From Sagittula marina (lineage in GTDB: Bacteria > Pseudomonadota > Alphaproteobacteria > Rhodobacterales > Rhodobacteraceae), in the NCBI RefSeq assembly GCF_014196795.1, contig NZ_JACIEJ010000005.1, positions 310,001-374,000 on the forward strand: 64,000 nucleotides of DNA, in the 5' to 3' direction. The position numbers were made by a program, and so were the translations under genes. Positions within the stretch are counted from its first letter, which is position 1. Each line of letters starts with the position of its first letter. This document shows, piece by piece, positions 56,186 through 64,000 of this stretch. The notes under the pieces are model-generated. The model had not been told where the DNA came from, searched no databases, and was given only the letters and a program-made list of their open reading frames with translations.

Positions 56186-57199
56186 TTAGCGGATCGGCGG
56201 AGCGTACATCAGGCCACCGTCGGTCCACAGCGCGTTCACGCCGCGGTCGAGACCGAGCGGAGTGTCCGGACCCACGTTGCGCTCGTAGATTTCACCGTAG
56301 TTGCCCACGGCTTCGATGGCGTTTTTCGCCCAGGAAGCGTCGAGACCCATGGGCGAGCCATAGTCGTTTTCACCCGCACCCAGCAGACGCTGAACGGAGG
56401 GGTTCTCGGAGGACATCATCTCTTCGGTGTTCTCGGAGGTGATGCCGAGCTCTTCGGCTTCGACGAGTGCGTTCAGCACCCAGCGGGAGATCTTTTCCCA
56501 CTGTTCGTCATCGGCACGCACGGACGGGCCAAGCGGTTCCTTGGAGATGGTTTCCGGCAGCACCATGTGCGCGTCGGAATCCGCCAGCTTCAGACGCTCA
56601 GCGGCCACGCCCGACCGGTCTGTGGTGAAGACGTCGCAACGGCCTGCGCCGTAAGCTGCGACAACCTCGTCAGAGTTTTCCAGCGCGACCAGTTCGAATT
56701 CCATGTCGTGCTGCTTGAAATAGTCGGTGATGTTCAGCTCTGTGGTGGTGCCGGTGTTGGTGCAGATCGTTGCGCCATCCAGCTCGAGCGCGGATGTCAC
56801 GCCCAGATCCCGCGGGACCATCATGCCCTGACCGTCATAGTAAGACACACCAGTGAAGGAGATGCCCAGATCGGTGTCGCGGGTGATTGTCCATGTGGTG
56901 TTGCGCGACAGCACGTCGATCTCGCCGGAGGACAGCGCGGTGAAGCGGTCCTTGGCCGACAAGGATACATATTCGACAGCGTCGGCATCGCCCAGAACCG
57001 CGGCGGCGAGCGCCTTGCAGTAGTCTACGTCCAGTCCGGTCCAGTTGCCGTTGTCATCGGGTGTGGAAAAACCGGGCAGGCCCTGGCTCACACCACATTT
57101 AAGTTGTCCATTCGCTTTGACGTCGTCCAGCGTGGCGGCGCCTGCGGCTCCGGCCGCCAGTGTGACGGCTGCTGCGATCGGCAGAAGGGTGGATTTCAT
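56186..57199 (-). CDS. bztA: Amino-acid ABC transporter periplasmic binding protein
   Basis: A 337-residue secreted protein: signal peptide MKSTLLPIAAAVTLAAGAAGA, cut before ATLDDVK. The mature protein has the type-2 binding fold with LKCGVSQGLPGFSTPDDNGNWTGLDVDYCKALAAAVLGD and VLSRNTTWTITRDTDLGI, both typical of AapJ/BztA. GGGAG lies before the start. As first gene of the operon it is likely made in excess over the permeases, and the 83-base gap to bztB could hold a processing hairpin. Confidence 0.95.
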   Translation of the reverse strand: MKSTLLPIAAAVTLAAGAAGAATLDDVKANGQLKCGVSQGLPGFSTPDDNGNWTGLDVDYCKALAAAVLGDADAVEYVSLSAKDRFTALSSGEIDVLSRNTTWTITRDTDLGISFTGVSYYDGQGMMVPRDLGVTSALELDGATICTNTGTTTELNITDYFKQHDMEFELVALENSDEVVAAYGAGRCDVFTTDRSGVAAERLKLADSDAHMVLPETISKEPLGPSVRADDEQWEKISRWVLNALVEAEELGITSENTEEMMSSENPSVQRLLGAGENDYGSPMGLDASWAKNAIEAVGNYGEIYERNVGPDTPLGLDRGVNALWTDGGLMYAPPIR

Positions 57200-57684
57200 G
57201 GTTTGCTCCCTATTGATGCAATTTTGATGCTCAGAACGCCGGACGTATTCCACGTCACAGGACCCTGCATTGTGCAGGGCCTTGGCGATTGTCGTCTTTG
57301 TTTGCGTTCGTCCCAGAGCATCTGATCAAATACTTGGCTAAAAAGTACCGCGTGTAAATTCTTGCGTCGCGCTGATCGAGGTTACGTTGCGGTGGTCAGA
57401 TGCCGGGTTTGGAGAATGTATGAACGGGATCAAGCGGTTACTTGCATATCGCCGTGACATCGAGGGTGCCAAATTTTTGTGCGAAATCGACGAGGCCATT
57501 GACTAACGGGTCAATGAGGCTGACCTGCCTGCAGTAATGAAAGCGGGTTTTGACATGAATTTTGCGCAAATCGGCTGAAATCGCAGCGACTGCGAAGCGC
57601 GATTCCAATGATTCTTCATGGGCTTGCGAACCGACCTGCGCACCGCGCACAGTGACCGGAAATACGAGGAGGAGAGGCGTCGGG
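57200..57684. promoter_or_regulatory. Intergenic control region upstream of bztA
   Basis: A 485-base divergent region with no convincing gene. CCCTGCA-TTG-TGCAGGG (57263-57279) is a perfect 7-bp hairpin located 64-80 bases upstream of bztA and could be a leader structure or binding site. The rest holds AT-rich stretches suited to promoters for bztA and the divergent hydrolase. No specific promoter could be fixed. Confidence 0.4.
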
Positions 57685-58308
57685 ATGTTTTTGTTTGACG
57701 GGCCACAGGCGGCACAGCTGACCGTTGTTCTGGCACACGGAGCGGGGGCCGCAATGGACAGCGGCTTCATGCAGGACATGGCAGCGGCTTTGGCCGGGCA
57801 GGGGCTGCGCGTGGCGCGGTTTGAGTTCGCCTACATGGCGCAGCGTCGCGTTGGTGGCACCAAGCGCCCGCCGCCGAAGGTGGACCTTCTCTGCGCAGAA
57901 TATCGCGCGGCGGTGCGCTTGTTGGCGGCGGAGGGGCCGCTGGTGATCGGGGGGAAATCCATGGGCGGGCGCGTGGCAAGCATGGTGGCGGACGACCTCG
58001 GCGTGGCCGGGCTCTTGTGCCTTGGCTATCCTTTTCATCCCATTGGCAAACCCGAAAAACTGCGCGTGGCTCATCTGGCAACTTTGCAGACGCCGACCCT
58101 GATCTGCCAAGGCACCCGAGATCCCTTTGGGACGCGAGATGAGGTGGCGTCCTATCCGCTTTCGGACCGTATCTTATTGGAATGGCTGGAGGGTGGGGAA
58201 CATGACTTCAAGCCGCGCAAGCGTGTGAGCGGCCATACGCAGGCTGATCTGATCGCGCAGGCGGCGCGCGCCGTGGCCTCATGGTCCGCCGAACTCCACC
58301 CGGGTTGA
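57685..58308 (+). CDS. Alpha/beta hydrolase, KANL3/Tex30 family
   Basis: A 207-residue small hydrolase. LAHGAGAAMDS supplies the oxyanion region, the nucleophile Ser92 lies in GGKSMGGRVAS, Asp146 in QGTRDPFG and His173 in GGEHDFKP. This compact family is dienelactone-hydrolase-like and of unknown substrate. The ATG at 57685 is preceded by AGGAGGAG some 12 bases away. The 3' end lies immediately upstream of the acuR promoter. Confidence 0.85.
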   Translation: MFLFDGPQAAQLTVVLAHGAGAAMDSGFMQDMAAALAGQGLRVARFEFAYMAQRRVGGTKRPPPKVDLLCAEYRAAVRLLAAEGPLVIGGKSMGGRVASMVADDLGVAGLLCLGYPFHPIGKPEKLRVAHLATLQTPTLICQGTRDPFGTRDEVASYPLSDRILLEWLEGGEHDFKPRKRVSGHTQADLIAQAARAVASWSAELHPG

Positions 58309-58341
58309 TTTATTAGACGGATCGGTCTAAATATTAGGGCA
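58305..58341 (+). promoter_or_regulatory. acuR promoter with operator, predicted leaderless
   Basis: TTGATT (58305-58310) and TAAATA (58328-58333) are 17 bp apart and serve as -35 and -10. Between and overlapping them is TTAGAC-GGATCG-GTCTAA (58313-58330), a palindrome fit for a TetR dimer. The ATG of acuR begins 7 bases after the -10 box, so the transcript should start at or next to it. Confidence 0.75.
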
Positions 58342-58973
58342 TGACCGAAGAGGCCGCCCCAGATCAGCCTGTCTCCCCCCGTCGCAGGGGACGTCCGCGC
58401 ACCGCGCCGGACCAGTCCGAGACGCGGGCCAAGCTGATCCGCGCCGGATTGGCTCATCTCACCGAACGGGGCTACGGGGCGTCGGGCGTGGATGAGATCC
58501 TCAGTACAGCCGGGGTGCCCAAGGGCAGCTTTTACCATCATTTCGGGTCCAAGGAGGCTTTTGGATCTGAACTGATCGCCGCGTATGACGCGTACTTCCT
58601 GACGGTGCTCGACCGGAACCTTGACGATACGAGGCGCGCGCCCATCGACCGTCTGCGCGCCTTCGCCAAGGATGCCGAAGCGGGCATGGCACGACATGGT
58701 TTCCGTCGCGGATGCCTGATCGGGAACCTCGGCCAGGAGATGCCAAACCTGCCGGACAGCTTCCGCGCGCGGTTGAGCGCGGTCCTCGACGGGTGGCAGG
58801 ATCGGACCGAAGCCTGCCTTGCCAAAGCCGAGGTGAACGGCGACCCGAAGGCGCTGGCGCAGCTTTTCTGGACCGGGTGGGAGGGTGCCGTGCTGCGCGC
58901 CAGGATGGTGCAGGGGCCAGAGCCTCTGCACGCCTTCACCCAAAGTTACTTCAGCCTGATTTCAAAGACATAA
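58341..58973 (+). CDS. acuR: TetR-family repressor AcuR
   Basis: A 210-residue repressor. The HTH occupies about 25-75 (ETRAKLIRAGLAHLTERGYGASGVDEILSTAGVPKGSFYHHFGSKEAF). The C-terminal domain (GCLIGNLGQEMPNLPDSFRARLSAVLDGW) matches the AcuR type, which senses acrylate from dimethylsulfoniopropionate (DMSP) breakdown. It is followed 18 bases later by acuI. In Rhodobacter sphaeroides the acuR-acuI-dddL operon is repressed by AcuR, relieved by acrylate, and has a leaderless message; this gene shows the same arrangement of promoter and ATG. No DMSP lyase gene (dddL) is present in the window. Confidence 0.9.
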   Translation: MTEEAAPDQPVSPRRRGRPRTAPDQSETRAKLIRAGLAHLTERGYGASGVDEILSTAGVPKGSFYHHFGSKEAFGSELIAAYDAYFLTVLDRNLDDTRRAPIDRLRAFAKDAEAGMARHGFRRGCLIGNLGQEMPNLPDSFRARLSAVLDGWQDRTEACLAKAEVNGDPKALAQLFWTGWEGAVLRARMVQGPEPLHAFTQSYFSLISKT

Positions 58974-58991
58974 ACCAAGTGGGAGAATGAC

Positions 58992-59984
58992 ATGTTCGAC
59001 GCAATCGTGATCGACAAATCCGACGACAAGCAAACCGTCAGCCTGACCCAGGCCGGCGCTGACCAGTTGCCAGAGGGCGATGTGACCGTTGACGTCGCGT
59101 GGTCCACGCTGAACTACAAGGACGCGCTCGCCATCACCGGCAGCGCCCCCGTTGTGCGTAAATTCCCGATGGTTCCGGGGATCGACTTTGCCGGCATCGT
59201 CACCGACAGCCAGCATCCCGACTACACGCCCGGGGACAAGGTCATCCTCAACGGCTGGGGCGTCGGTGAAACCCATTGGGGTGGCCTGGCGAAACAGGCG
59301 CGGGTCAAGGGCGACTGGCTGGTGCCGCTGCCCGATGGCATTTCCATGCGTCAGGCGATGGAAATCGGCACTGCGGGCTATACCGCGATGCTCTGCGTGC
59401 AGGCGCTCGAAGCCAACGGCGTCACGCCGGACAGTGGTCCGATCGCTGTCACAGGTGCGGCGGGCGGTGTCGGGTCCGTGGCAACGGTTCTTCTGGCCAA
59501 TCGCGGATATAAAGTGGCAGCTGTCACGGGCCGCGCCTCCGAGGCGGACTACCTCAAGGGCCTTGGCGCCAGCGAGATCATCGACCGCGAAGAATTGTCA
59601 GGCAAGGTACGCCCGCTGAACAAGGAGCGCTTCGCGGGTGGCGTGGACGTGGCGGGCAGCACCGTTTTGGCCAACCTGTTGTCCATGATGCAGTACGGCG
59701 GCACTGTGGCGGCTTGCGGTCTGGCGGCAGGCATGGACCTTCCGAGCTCCGTTGCGCCCTTCATCCTGCGCGGCGTGACGCTTGCGGGTGTGGACAGCGT
59801 CATGTGCCCCGCCAAAAAACGCCGTGCCGCTTGGGATGCACTGGCCAAAGAGCTCGACCTTTCCAAACTTGGCGGTCTCGCTGTTGAAGTGCCGCTCTCC
59901 GAGGTCATTGCCACGGCGCCGAAATTCCTCGACGGCCAGATCCGTGGTCGCGTGGTTGTGCCCGTCGCGCCCGAGCTTGGCTGA
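58992..59984 (+). CDS. acuI: Acrylyl-CoA reductase (NADPH)
   Basis: A 330-residue medium-chain dehydrogenase/reductase of the YhdH/AcuI subfamily. It reduces toxic acryloyl-CoA to propionyl-CoA during DMSP or 3-hydroxypropionate metabolism. Visible motifs are [53 protein letters not shown], and the nucleotide-binding [29 protein letters not shown]. No zinc-binding Cys cluster is seen, as expected. GGGAG lies before the ATG. It shares the acuR promoter and is expected to be acrylate-inducible. Confidence 0.93.
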   Translation: MFDAIVIDKSDDKQTVSLTQAGADQLPEGDVTVDVAWSTLNYKDALAITGSAPVVRKFPMVPGIDFAGIVTDSQHPDYTPGDKVILNGWGVGETHWGGLAKQARVKGDWLVPLPDGISMRQAMEIGTAGYTAMLCVQALEANGVTPDSGPIAVTGAAGGVGSVATVLLANRGYKVAAVTGRASEADYLKGLGASEIIDREELSGKVRPLNKERFAGGVDVAGSTVLANLLSMMQYGGTVAACGLAAGMDLPSSVAPFILRGVTLAGVDSVMCPAKKRRAAWDALAKELDLSKLGGLAVEVPLSEVIATAPKFLDGQIRGRVVVPVAPELG

Positions 59985-60083
59985 CATGATAGGGGGCGCG
60001 GCGAAACCCGCTGCGCCCCTGTTTCTAAACTTCAAAGTACACCGGGGTGCCGCGAGGGGCTGGCCCCTCGCGGCACTCTCATC

Positions 60084-61280
60084 CTACGATTTCACAAGCA
60101 TCTTGCGTGGCAGGTCGCAGAATACCTCCGGGTCGCCATCGGTAATCGCAATGGATTCCGTGGTCTCGTATCCCCAGCTTTCCATCCACAAACCGGTCAT
60201 GAAGTGGAACGTCATGCCCGGCTCCAGCTCCGTCATATCGCCGCGGCGCAAGGACATGGTGCGTTCGCCCCAGTCCGGCGGGTAGCTCAGGCCGATTGAA
60301 TAGCCACAGCGGTTGTCCTTGACGATGCCGCGTTTTTCCAACGAGTTGAAGAACGCATCCGCGATATGGTGACAGGTGTTCCCGGCGCGCGCGGCCTCCA
60401 GTCCGGCTTCCATCCCTTCGATCACAGCCTTTTCCGCATCCAGAATTTCCTGCGGAGGCTTTCCTAGAAAGATCGTTCTTGAGAGCGGGACGTGATAGCG
60501 CTGGTAACAGCCCGCGATTTCGAAGAACGTGCCTTCGTTGTTCTTCATCGGCAGATCGTCCCACGTCAGATGTGGCGCAGCGGCGTCCGGGCCCGATGGC
60601 AGCAGCGGCACGATGGCAGGGTAATCCCCGCCATGACCATACCATTCGTCATAGCGCAGACCGGCGTCGTAAATCTCGGCCACCAGATCGCATTTGCGGA
60701 CCCCAACGTCGACCTTGTCGGCAATACGGTGGTGCATCCGCTCGACGATGCGCGCCGCCTGCCGCATGTATTCCAGTTCCTTGTCGGACTTTACTGCACG
60801 TTCCCAGTTGATGAAGCCGGTGGCGTCCTGAAATTTCGCATTCGGCAACCCGTGCTGCAGCCGCTCATAGGCGCGGGCGGAGAACCAGTAATTGTCCATC
60901 TCGACGCCGATGGTTCCCTTGTCCCAGCCCATATCGGTGAGCTTTTCGCAGAGAAATTCCATCGGGTGGCATTCGGTGGACTGCACATAGTGATCGGGGT
61001 AGCCGATGACGTTGTCGCGCGAGATCCAGACGGTGCGATAGGCACCCTGCGCGTCCTGTGATCGCCCGAACCAGATTGGGTCGCCGGTCGGGCCCACTAC
61101 GACGCATTGATGCACATAAAAGGACCAGCCGCCGTATCCCGACACCCAGGACATGTTCGACGGGTCGGAGAGGATGAGCATGTCCAACCCCTGCTTTTCC
61201 ATCTTCAGTCGGAGTTTGGACAGGCGTTTGCGGTATTCCTCGGTCGTGTAGCGCTCTGGCGTTCTCTGGAGCTTGTTCAT
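60084..61280 (-). CDS. doeA: M24-family ectoine hydrolase DoeA-like
   Basis: A 398-residue pita-bread-fold protein. The creatinase-like N-domain begins LSKLRLKMEKQGLDMLILSDPSNMSWVSGYGGWSFYVHQCVVVGP. VEMDNYWFSARAYERLQ, CHPMEFL, MRKCDLVAEIYDAG (here VRKCDLVAEIYDAG) and LSYPPDWGERTMSLRRGDMTELEPGMTFHFMTGLWM are strongly reminiscent of DoeA/EutD ectoine hydrolases, which open the ring of ectoine to N-acetyl-diaminobutyrate. The metal-ligand set of M24 aminopeptidases is not complete, as in DoeA. The rest of an ectoine catabolic cluster is not in the window. ATG 61280 is preferred over TTG 61319. A generic Xaa-Pro peptidase is the alternative. Confidence 0.78.
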   Translation of the reverse strand: MNKLQRTPERYTTEEYRKRLSKLRLKMEKQGLDMLILSDPSNMSWVSGYGGWSFYVHQCVVVGPTGDPIWFGRSQDAQGAYRTVWISRDNVIGYPDHYVQSTECHPMEFLCEKLTDMGWDKGTIGVEMDNYWFSARAYERLQHGLPNAKFQDATGFINWERAVKSDKELEYMRQAARIVERMHHRIADKVDVGVRKCDLVAEIYDAGLRYDEWYGHGGDYPAIVPLLPSGPDAAAPHLTWDDLPMKNNEGTFFEIAGCYQRYHVPLSRTIFLGKPPQEILDAEKAVIEGMEAGLEAARAGNTCHHIADAFFNSLEKRGIVKDNRCGYSIGLSYPPDWGERTMSLRRGDMTELEPGMTFHFMTGLWMESWGYETTESIAITDGDPEVFCDLPRKMLVKS

Positions 61281-62070
61281 GAAGGGCTTTCGGTCGGAGT
61301 GAAAATCCGATGCGGGCAATGTATGCCTGACACATCAAGCAACACTCTGGCCGGGGCGCCACGGCTGGGCAAGGGGTCAGATGCGTAAAGTGCACAGGCG
61401 CCACGCTCAGTCCGGCGGTTTGCCCATTTTATGGCGTGGTTTTTTCAACAGCCGCGGGCGATTTTTCCGCCAAAGAGGAATGCTGTCTGATCGGGTTTCA
61501 GACGCTGAGGGCAGATGCCCGATTGATGAAAGGCGTTTTTGATTGCGGTGCGGAACATGTGATCCGGTGCGTGGCGTGTCTGAGCGATGCTGCATGAACG
61601 ATCAGTGTGCGAGCGCCCGTTACGGATCTTGTACTTCGCAAGGAAGCACCGGCTCATACACTGTTGTAACCCTTTTGGATCCGCAGAGGGAATTCGTTGG
61701 CGTATTCGGCCAGCACTGCACATGAAGGGCGTGCAGAGGATGGTCCAGCAGCAGTCGGCCCCAAAGGCAAACACTCTCGCTGCTTCGGCCTCGGTCAGAA
61801 CCGGTGAGTTTGGCTCGGTGGGATTGGTCTTCAGCTGCCCTGACGTTGCACGCTTTCGGTAGGTGGCGACCTTTTTCGGATTGAATCTCAAATCCGGTTT
61901 CAATTGTGCGGTCGACAATTAACTGTCCGCTCAATTTGAAGCATAAATCCCGCATCCCCGTTTGCAGAACGTCAGGGAAGCCATGCCTTGGCGTGGCTGT
62001 ATGCTCCGAATGCTCTGTCGGACCGCTGTAACTTCCTTTAGCTTGAGGCCAAACATCTCAGGGAGCAGAT
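61281..62070. other. Gap without supported gene
   Basis: A 790-base stretch between the doeA-like gene and the sorbosone-dehydrogenase-like gene. Several open frames exist on both strands, but their proteins are Cys/Arg/Ser-rich without family-like patterns or good ribosome sites. It may hold the divergent promoters, a decayed gene or a noncoding RNA; I see no decisive signal. Confidence 0.5.
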
Positions 62071-63360
62071 ATGGACCTCATCGCCAAAGCAACAGCCATG
62101 GTTGGCGGCTCGATCGCCTTTGTCCGGCGTATGGGCGCGCCGTCGCATCAGGCATTCGGCACGACGCCCGATATCCCCGCGGCCCGCAAGCAAGGCATCA
62201 TGACGCTGAAAATGCCCGCCGCCGAGGGCTGGAAGGACGGCCATGTGCCGACCTGCGCGCCGGGTCTGAAAGTGAACGCCTTTGCCTCCGGTCTCGACCA
62301 TCCCCGCTGGATCGAAGTCCTGCCCAACGGCGACGTGCTGGTGGCGGAATCAAAGGAACAGGCAGGCCCGCCGAAAACCCTGATGGACCACGCCGCACAG
62401 GCGACCATGCGGCGTGTCAAAGCCATTGGCAAAAGCGCCAACCGCGTGACCCTATGGCGTGATGCGGATGGCGACGGTGTCGCCGAGGTCCGCAAGGTGT
62501 TCGTGGAAAACCAGAACCAGCCCTTTGGCATGGCGTTGGTGGGCGACCGGTTCTACCTTGGCAACACGGACGGCGTGCGCGTGTTTGACTATGCTTCTGG
62601 CGACACGGCGCTGGCGGGCGAGGGCGAAAAACTGGTCGATTTCAAACCGCACGGCCATTGGACGCGCAGCCTGCTGGTCTCTCCGGATGGCAGCAAGATC
62701 TATGCCGGCGTCGGGTCGCTGACCAACATCGCCGATCAGGGGATGGAGGTTGAAGAAGGCCGCGCCGCCATTTGGGAACTGGACGTCGCAAGCGGTGCGG
62801 CACGCATCTTTGCCTCCGGTCTGCGCAATGCGGTGGGCATGGCGTGGGAACCCGTGACCGGCAAGCTGTGGACCGTGGTGAACGAACGCGACGGGCTGGG
62901 GGACGAGACCCCGCCGGATTATCTGACCTCGGTTGAGGAGGATGGTTTCTACGGCTGGCCGTATTGCTATTGGGGGCAAACGGTTGATGACCGCGTGCCG
63001 CAGGATGCTGCCATGGTCTCCCACGCTGTCACGCCGGATTTCGCGCTTGGTGGTCACACCGCGTCGCTTGGTCTGTGCTGGATGCCCGACGGCACGTTGC
63101 CCGGTTTCGGCGCGGGCATGGTCATTGGCCAGCATGGGTCGTGGAACCGATCGAAACTCAGTGGCTACAAGCTGATCTTCGTGCCGTTCGAGAACGGCAA
63201 ACCCAGCGGCCCGTCGCGGGATATCCTGTCTGGTTTCCTGTCTGAGGATGAGAAGCTGGCTTATGGGCGGCCGGTTGGCGTGACGCTGGGCCCGGATGGG
63301 AAATCACTGCTGATGGCCGACGATGTGGGCGATATCATCTGGCGCGTCACCGCCGCCTGA
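62071..63360 (+). CDS. Sorbosone dehydrogenase-like (PQQ-type beta-propeller) protein
   Basis: A 429-residue beta-propeller of the glucose/sorbosone dehydrogenase family. Blades show DHPRWIEVLPNGDVLVAES, NQPFGMALVGDRFYLGNTDGVRVFDY, HGHWTRSLLVSPDGSKIYAGVGSLTN, ASGLRNAVGMAWEPVTGKLWTVVNERDGLGDETPPDYLTSVEEDGFYGWPYCYWG and IGQHGSWNRSKLSGYKLIFVPF, typical of PQQ-dependent sugar dehydrogenases. The N-terminus (AKATAMVGGSIAFVRR) is only weakly hydrophobic, so export is uncertain. GGGAG precedes the ATG. Sugar substrate unknown. Confidence 0.87.
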   Translation: MDLIAKATAMVGGSIAFVRRMGAPSHQAFGTTPDIPAARKQGIMTLKMPAAEGWKDGHVPTCAPGLKVNAFASGLDHPRWIEVLPNGDVLVAESKEQAGPPKTLMDHAAQATMRRVKAIGKSANRVTLWRDADGDGVAEVRKVFVENQNQPFGMALVGDRFYLGNTDGVRVFDYASGDTALAGEGEKLVDFKPHGHWTRSLLVSPDGSKIYAGVGSLTNIADQGMEVEEGRAAIWELDVASGAARIFASGLRNAVGMAWEPVTGKLWTVVNERDGLGDETPPDYLTSVEEDGFYGWPYCYWGQTVDDRVPQDAAMVSHAVTPDFALGGHTASLGLCWMPDGTLPGFGAGMVIGQHGSWNRSKLSGYKLIFVPFENGKPSGPSRDILSGFLSEDEKLAYGRPVGVTLGPDGKSLLMADDVGDIIWRVTAA

Positions 63361-63441
63361 TTGAGCCTGCGCCCTTGCTATCCGGGCGATCATCACCGAC
63401 AGACGGGGCCAGTCCCCGTCTTTTGGAGCTCAGGACAGATC

Positions 63442-63993
63442 ATGGCGCAAAAAGCCACCATATATAAGGTCGAACTGTCGGTCTCCGACATGGATCGTCA
63501 CTACTACGAGACGCACAAGCTGACCGTGGCCAAGCACCCGTCGGAGACGGATGAGCGGCTGATGGTGCGCCTCGTGGCTTTTGCTTTGAATGCTCATGAA
63601 CATTTGGAGATGGCCAAGGGCCTGTCCACTGATGACGAACCTGACATCTGGCAGAAAAGCCTGAGTGGCCAGCTGGATGTCTGGATTGCCTTGGGACTGC
63701 CCAGCGAAAAGGTCGTGCGTCAGTCCAGTGCCAAGGCAGGCAAGGTGGTCGTCTACGCTTATGGCGGCAAGACGGCTGACATCTGGTGGGACAAGATCAA
63801 GAACAGTACCACCCGGTTCGACAACCTGCAGGTGGTCAATCTTTCAGAGGTGGAAACCGACGCACTGGCAAAGATGGCAGGCCGCACCATGAAGTTGCAA
63901 GTCAACATTCAGGACGGCGATGTGATGGTCAGCGTCGATGACAGCGTTGTCTACGTCAGCCCGGTGATGTGGAAGGCAGCCGTCTCGGGATAA
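63442..63993 (+). CDS. yaeQ: YaeQ family protein
   Basis: A 183-residue protein of the YaeQ family, which has a PD-(D/E)XK nuclease-like fold. It begins MAQKATIYKVELSVSDMDRHYYETHKLTVAKHPSETDERLMVRLVAFALNA, the conserved start. EPDIWQKSLSGQLDVWIALGLPSEKVVRQSSAKAGKVVVYAYGG gives the core with D and E candidates for metal binding. Early reports linked it to RfaH suppression, but the role is not settled. AGGA lies before ATG 63442; the upstream in-frame extension lacks a site. Confidence 0.9.
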   Translation: MAQKATIYKVELSVSDMDRHYYETHKLTVAKHPSETDERLMVRLVAFALNAHEHLEMAKGLSTDDEPDIWQKSLSGQLDVWIALGLPSEKVVRQSSAKAGKVVVYAYGGKTADIWWDKIKNSTTRFDNLQVVNLSEVETDALAKMAGRTMKLQVNIQDGDVMVSVDDSVVYVSPVMWKAAVSG

Positions 63994-64000
63994 TAGTTCT

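Noticed and set aside
61445-61918. 157-codon minus-strand frame in the 61.3-62.07 kb gap
   Set aside because: Rich in Cys, Arg, Ser and Thr, with no start signal or domain pattern; two other frames overlap it with equal weakness.

Overview
The window is a GC-rich alphaproteobacterial chromosome segment, most likely from a marine Rhodobacteraceae (Roseobacter group) strain. The basis is gene content: acuR-acuI, a bztABCD-type amino-acid transporter, a ggpS-type compatible-solute cluster, an Anbu/alpha-E/transglutaminase cluster, and tail genes that resemble those of the Rhodobacter gene transfer agent (GTA). No species call is possible from the sequence alone.

Layout. (1) 1-6.35 kb is host chromosome: the tail of an alpha-E / transglutaminase / Anbu cluster, a cation-efflux protein, an unknown protein, an iron-type ABC permease and tRNA-Thr(UGU). 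(2) 6.33-45.44 kb is a 39.1-kb siphovirus-type prophage integrated into the 3' end of that tRNA, bounded by 19-bp direct repeats (6333-6351 and 45426-45444). (3) 45.45-46.55 kb is a graveyard of older insertions: a frameshifted second integrase, a transposase-like tail and a scrap of aldehyde dehydrogenase. (4) 46.6-64 kb is host chromosome: a Tm-1-like protein, a gpsA-ggpP-ggpS cluster predicted to make glucosylglycerol, bztABCD, an alpha/beta hydrolase, acuR-acuI, a DoeA-like ectoine hydrolase, a sorbosone-dehydrogenase-like protein and YaeQ.

Prophage organisation. The integrase and two methyltransferase-like proteins sit in a leftward early operon (11976 to 6427). A two-part control region with shared TATAAGCAT operators (11987-12037 and 13969-14054) separates it from rightward replication genes, including a stand-alone DnaA domain-IV protein and a candidate origin at 16816-16964. 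Then come HNH / terminase / portal / protease / capsid, connectors, tail with a tape measure, a gpJ-like tip and an SGNH-hydrolase fibre, and a lysis cassette (holin candidates, membrane-tailed endolysin, nested spanins). A perfect terminator ends this block at 40078. To its right lie eight small leftward genes joined by a repeated stop/Shine-Dalgarno/start cassette, and then a rightward run of small zinc-ribbon and membrane proteins ending at attR.

The prophage looks nearly complete, but its DUF2303 gene carries an in-frame TAA. The most unusual items are the repeated start-associated cassette, the 21-bp-phased operator arrays, the phage DnaA-domain/origin pair, a reverse-strand secreted moron inside the tail operon, candidate integrase arm sites at both prophage ends, and a leaderless acuR promoter.
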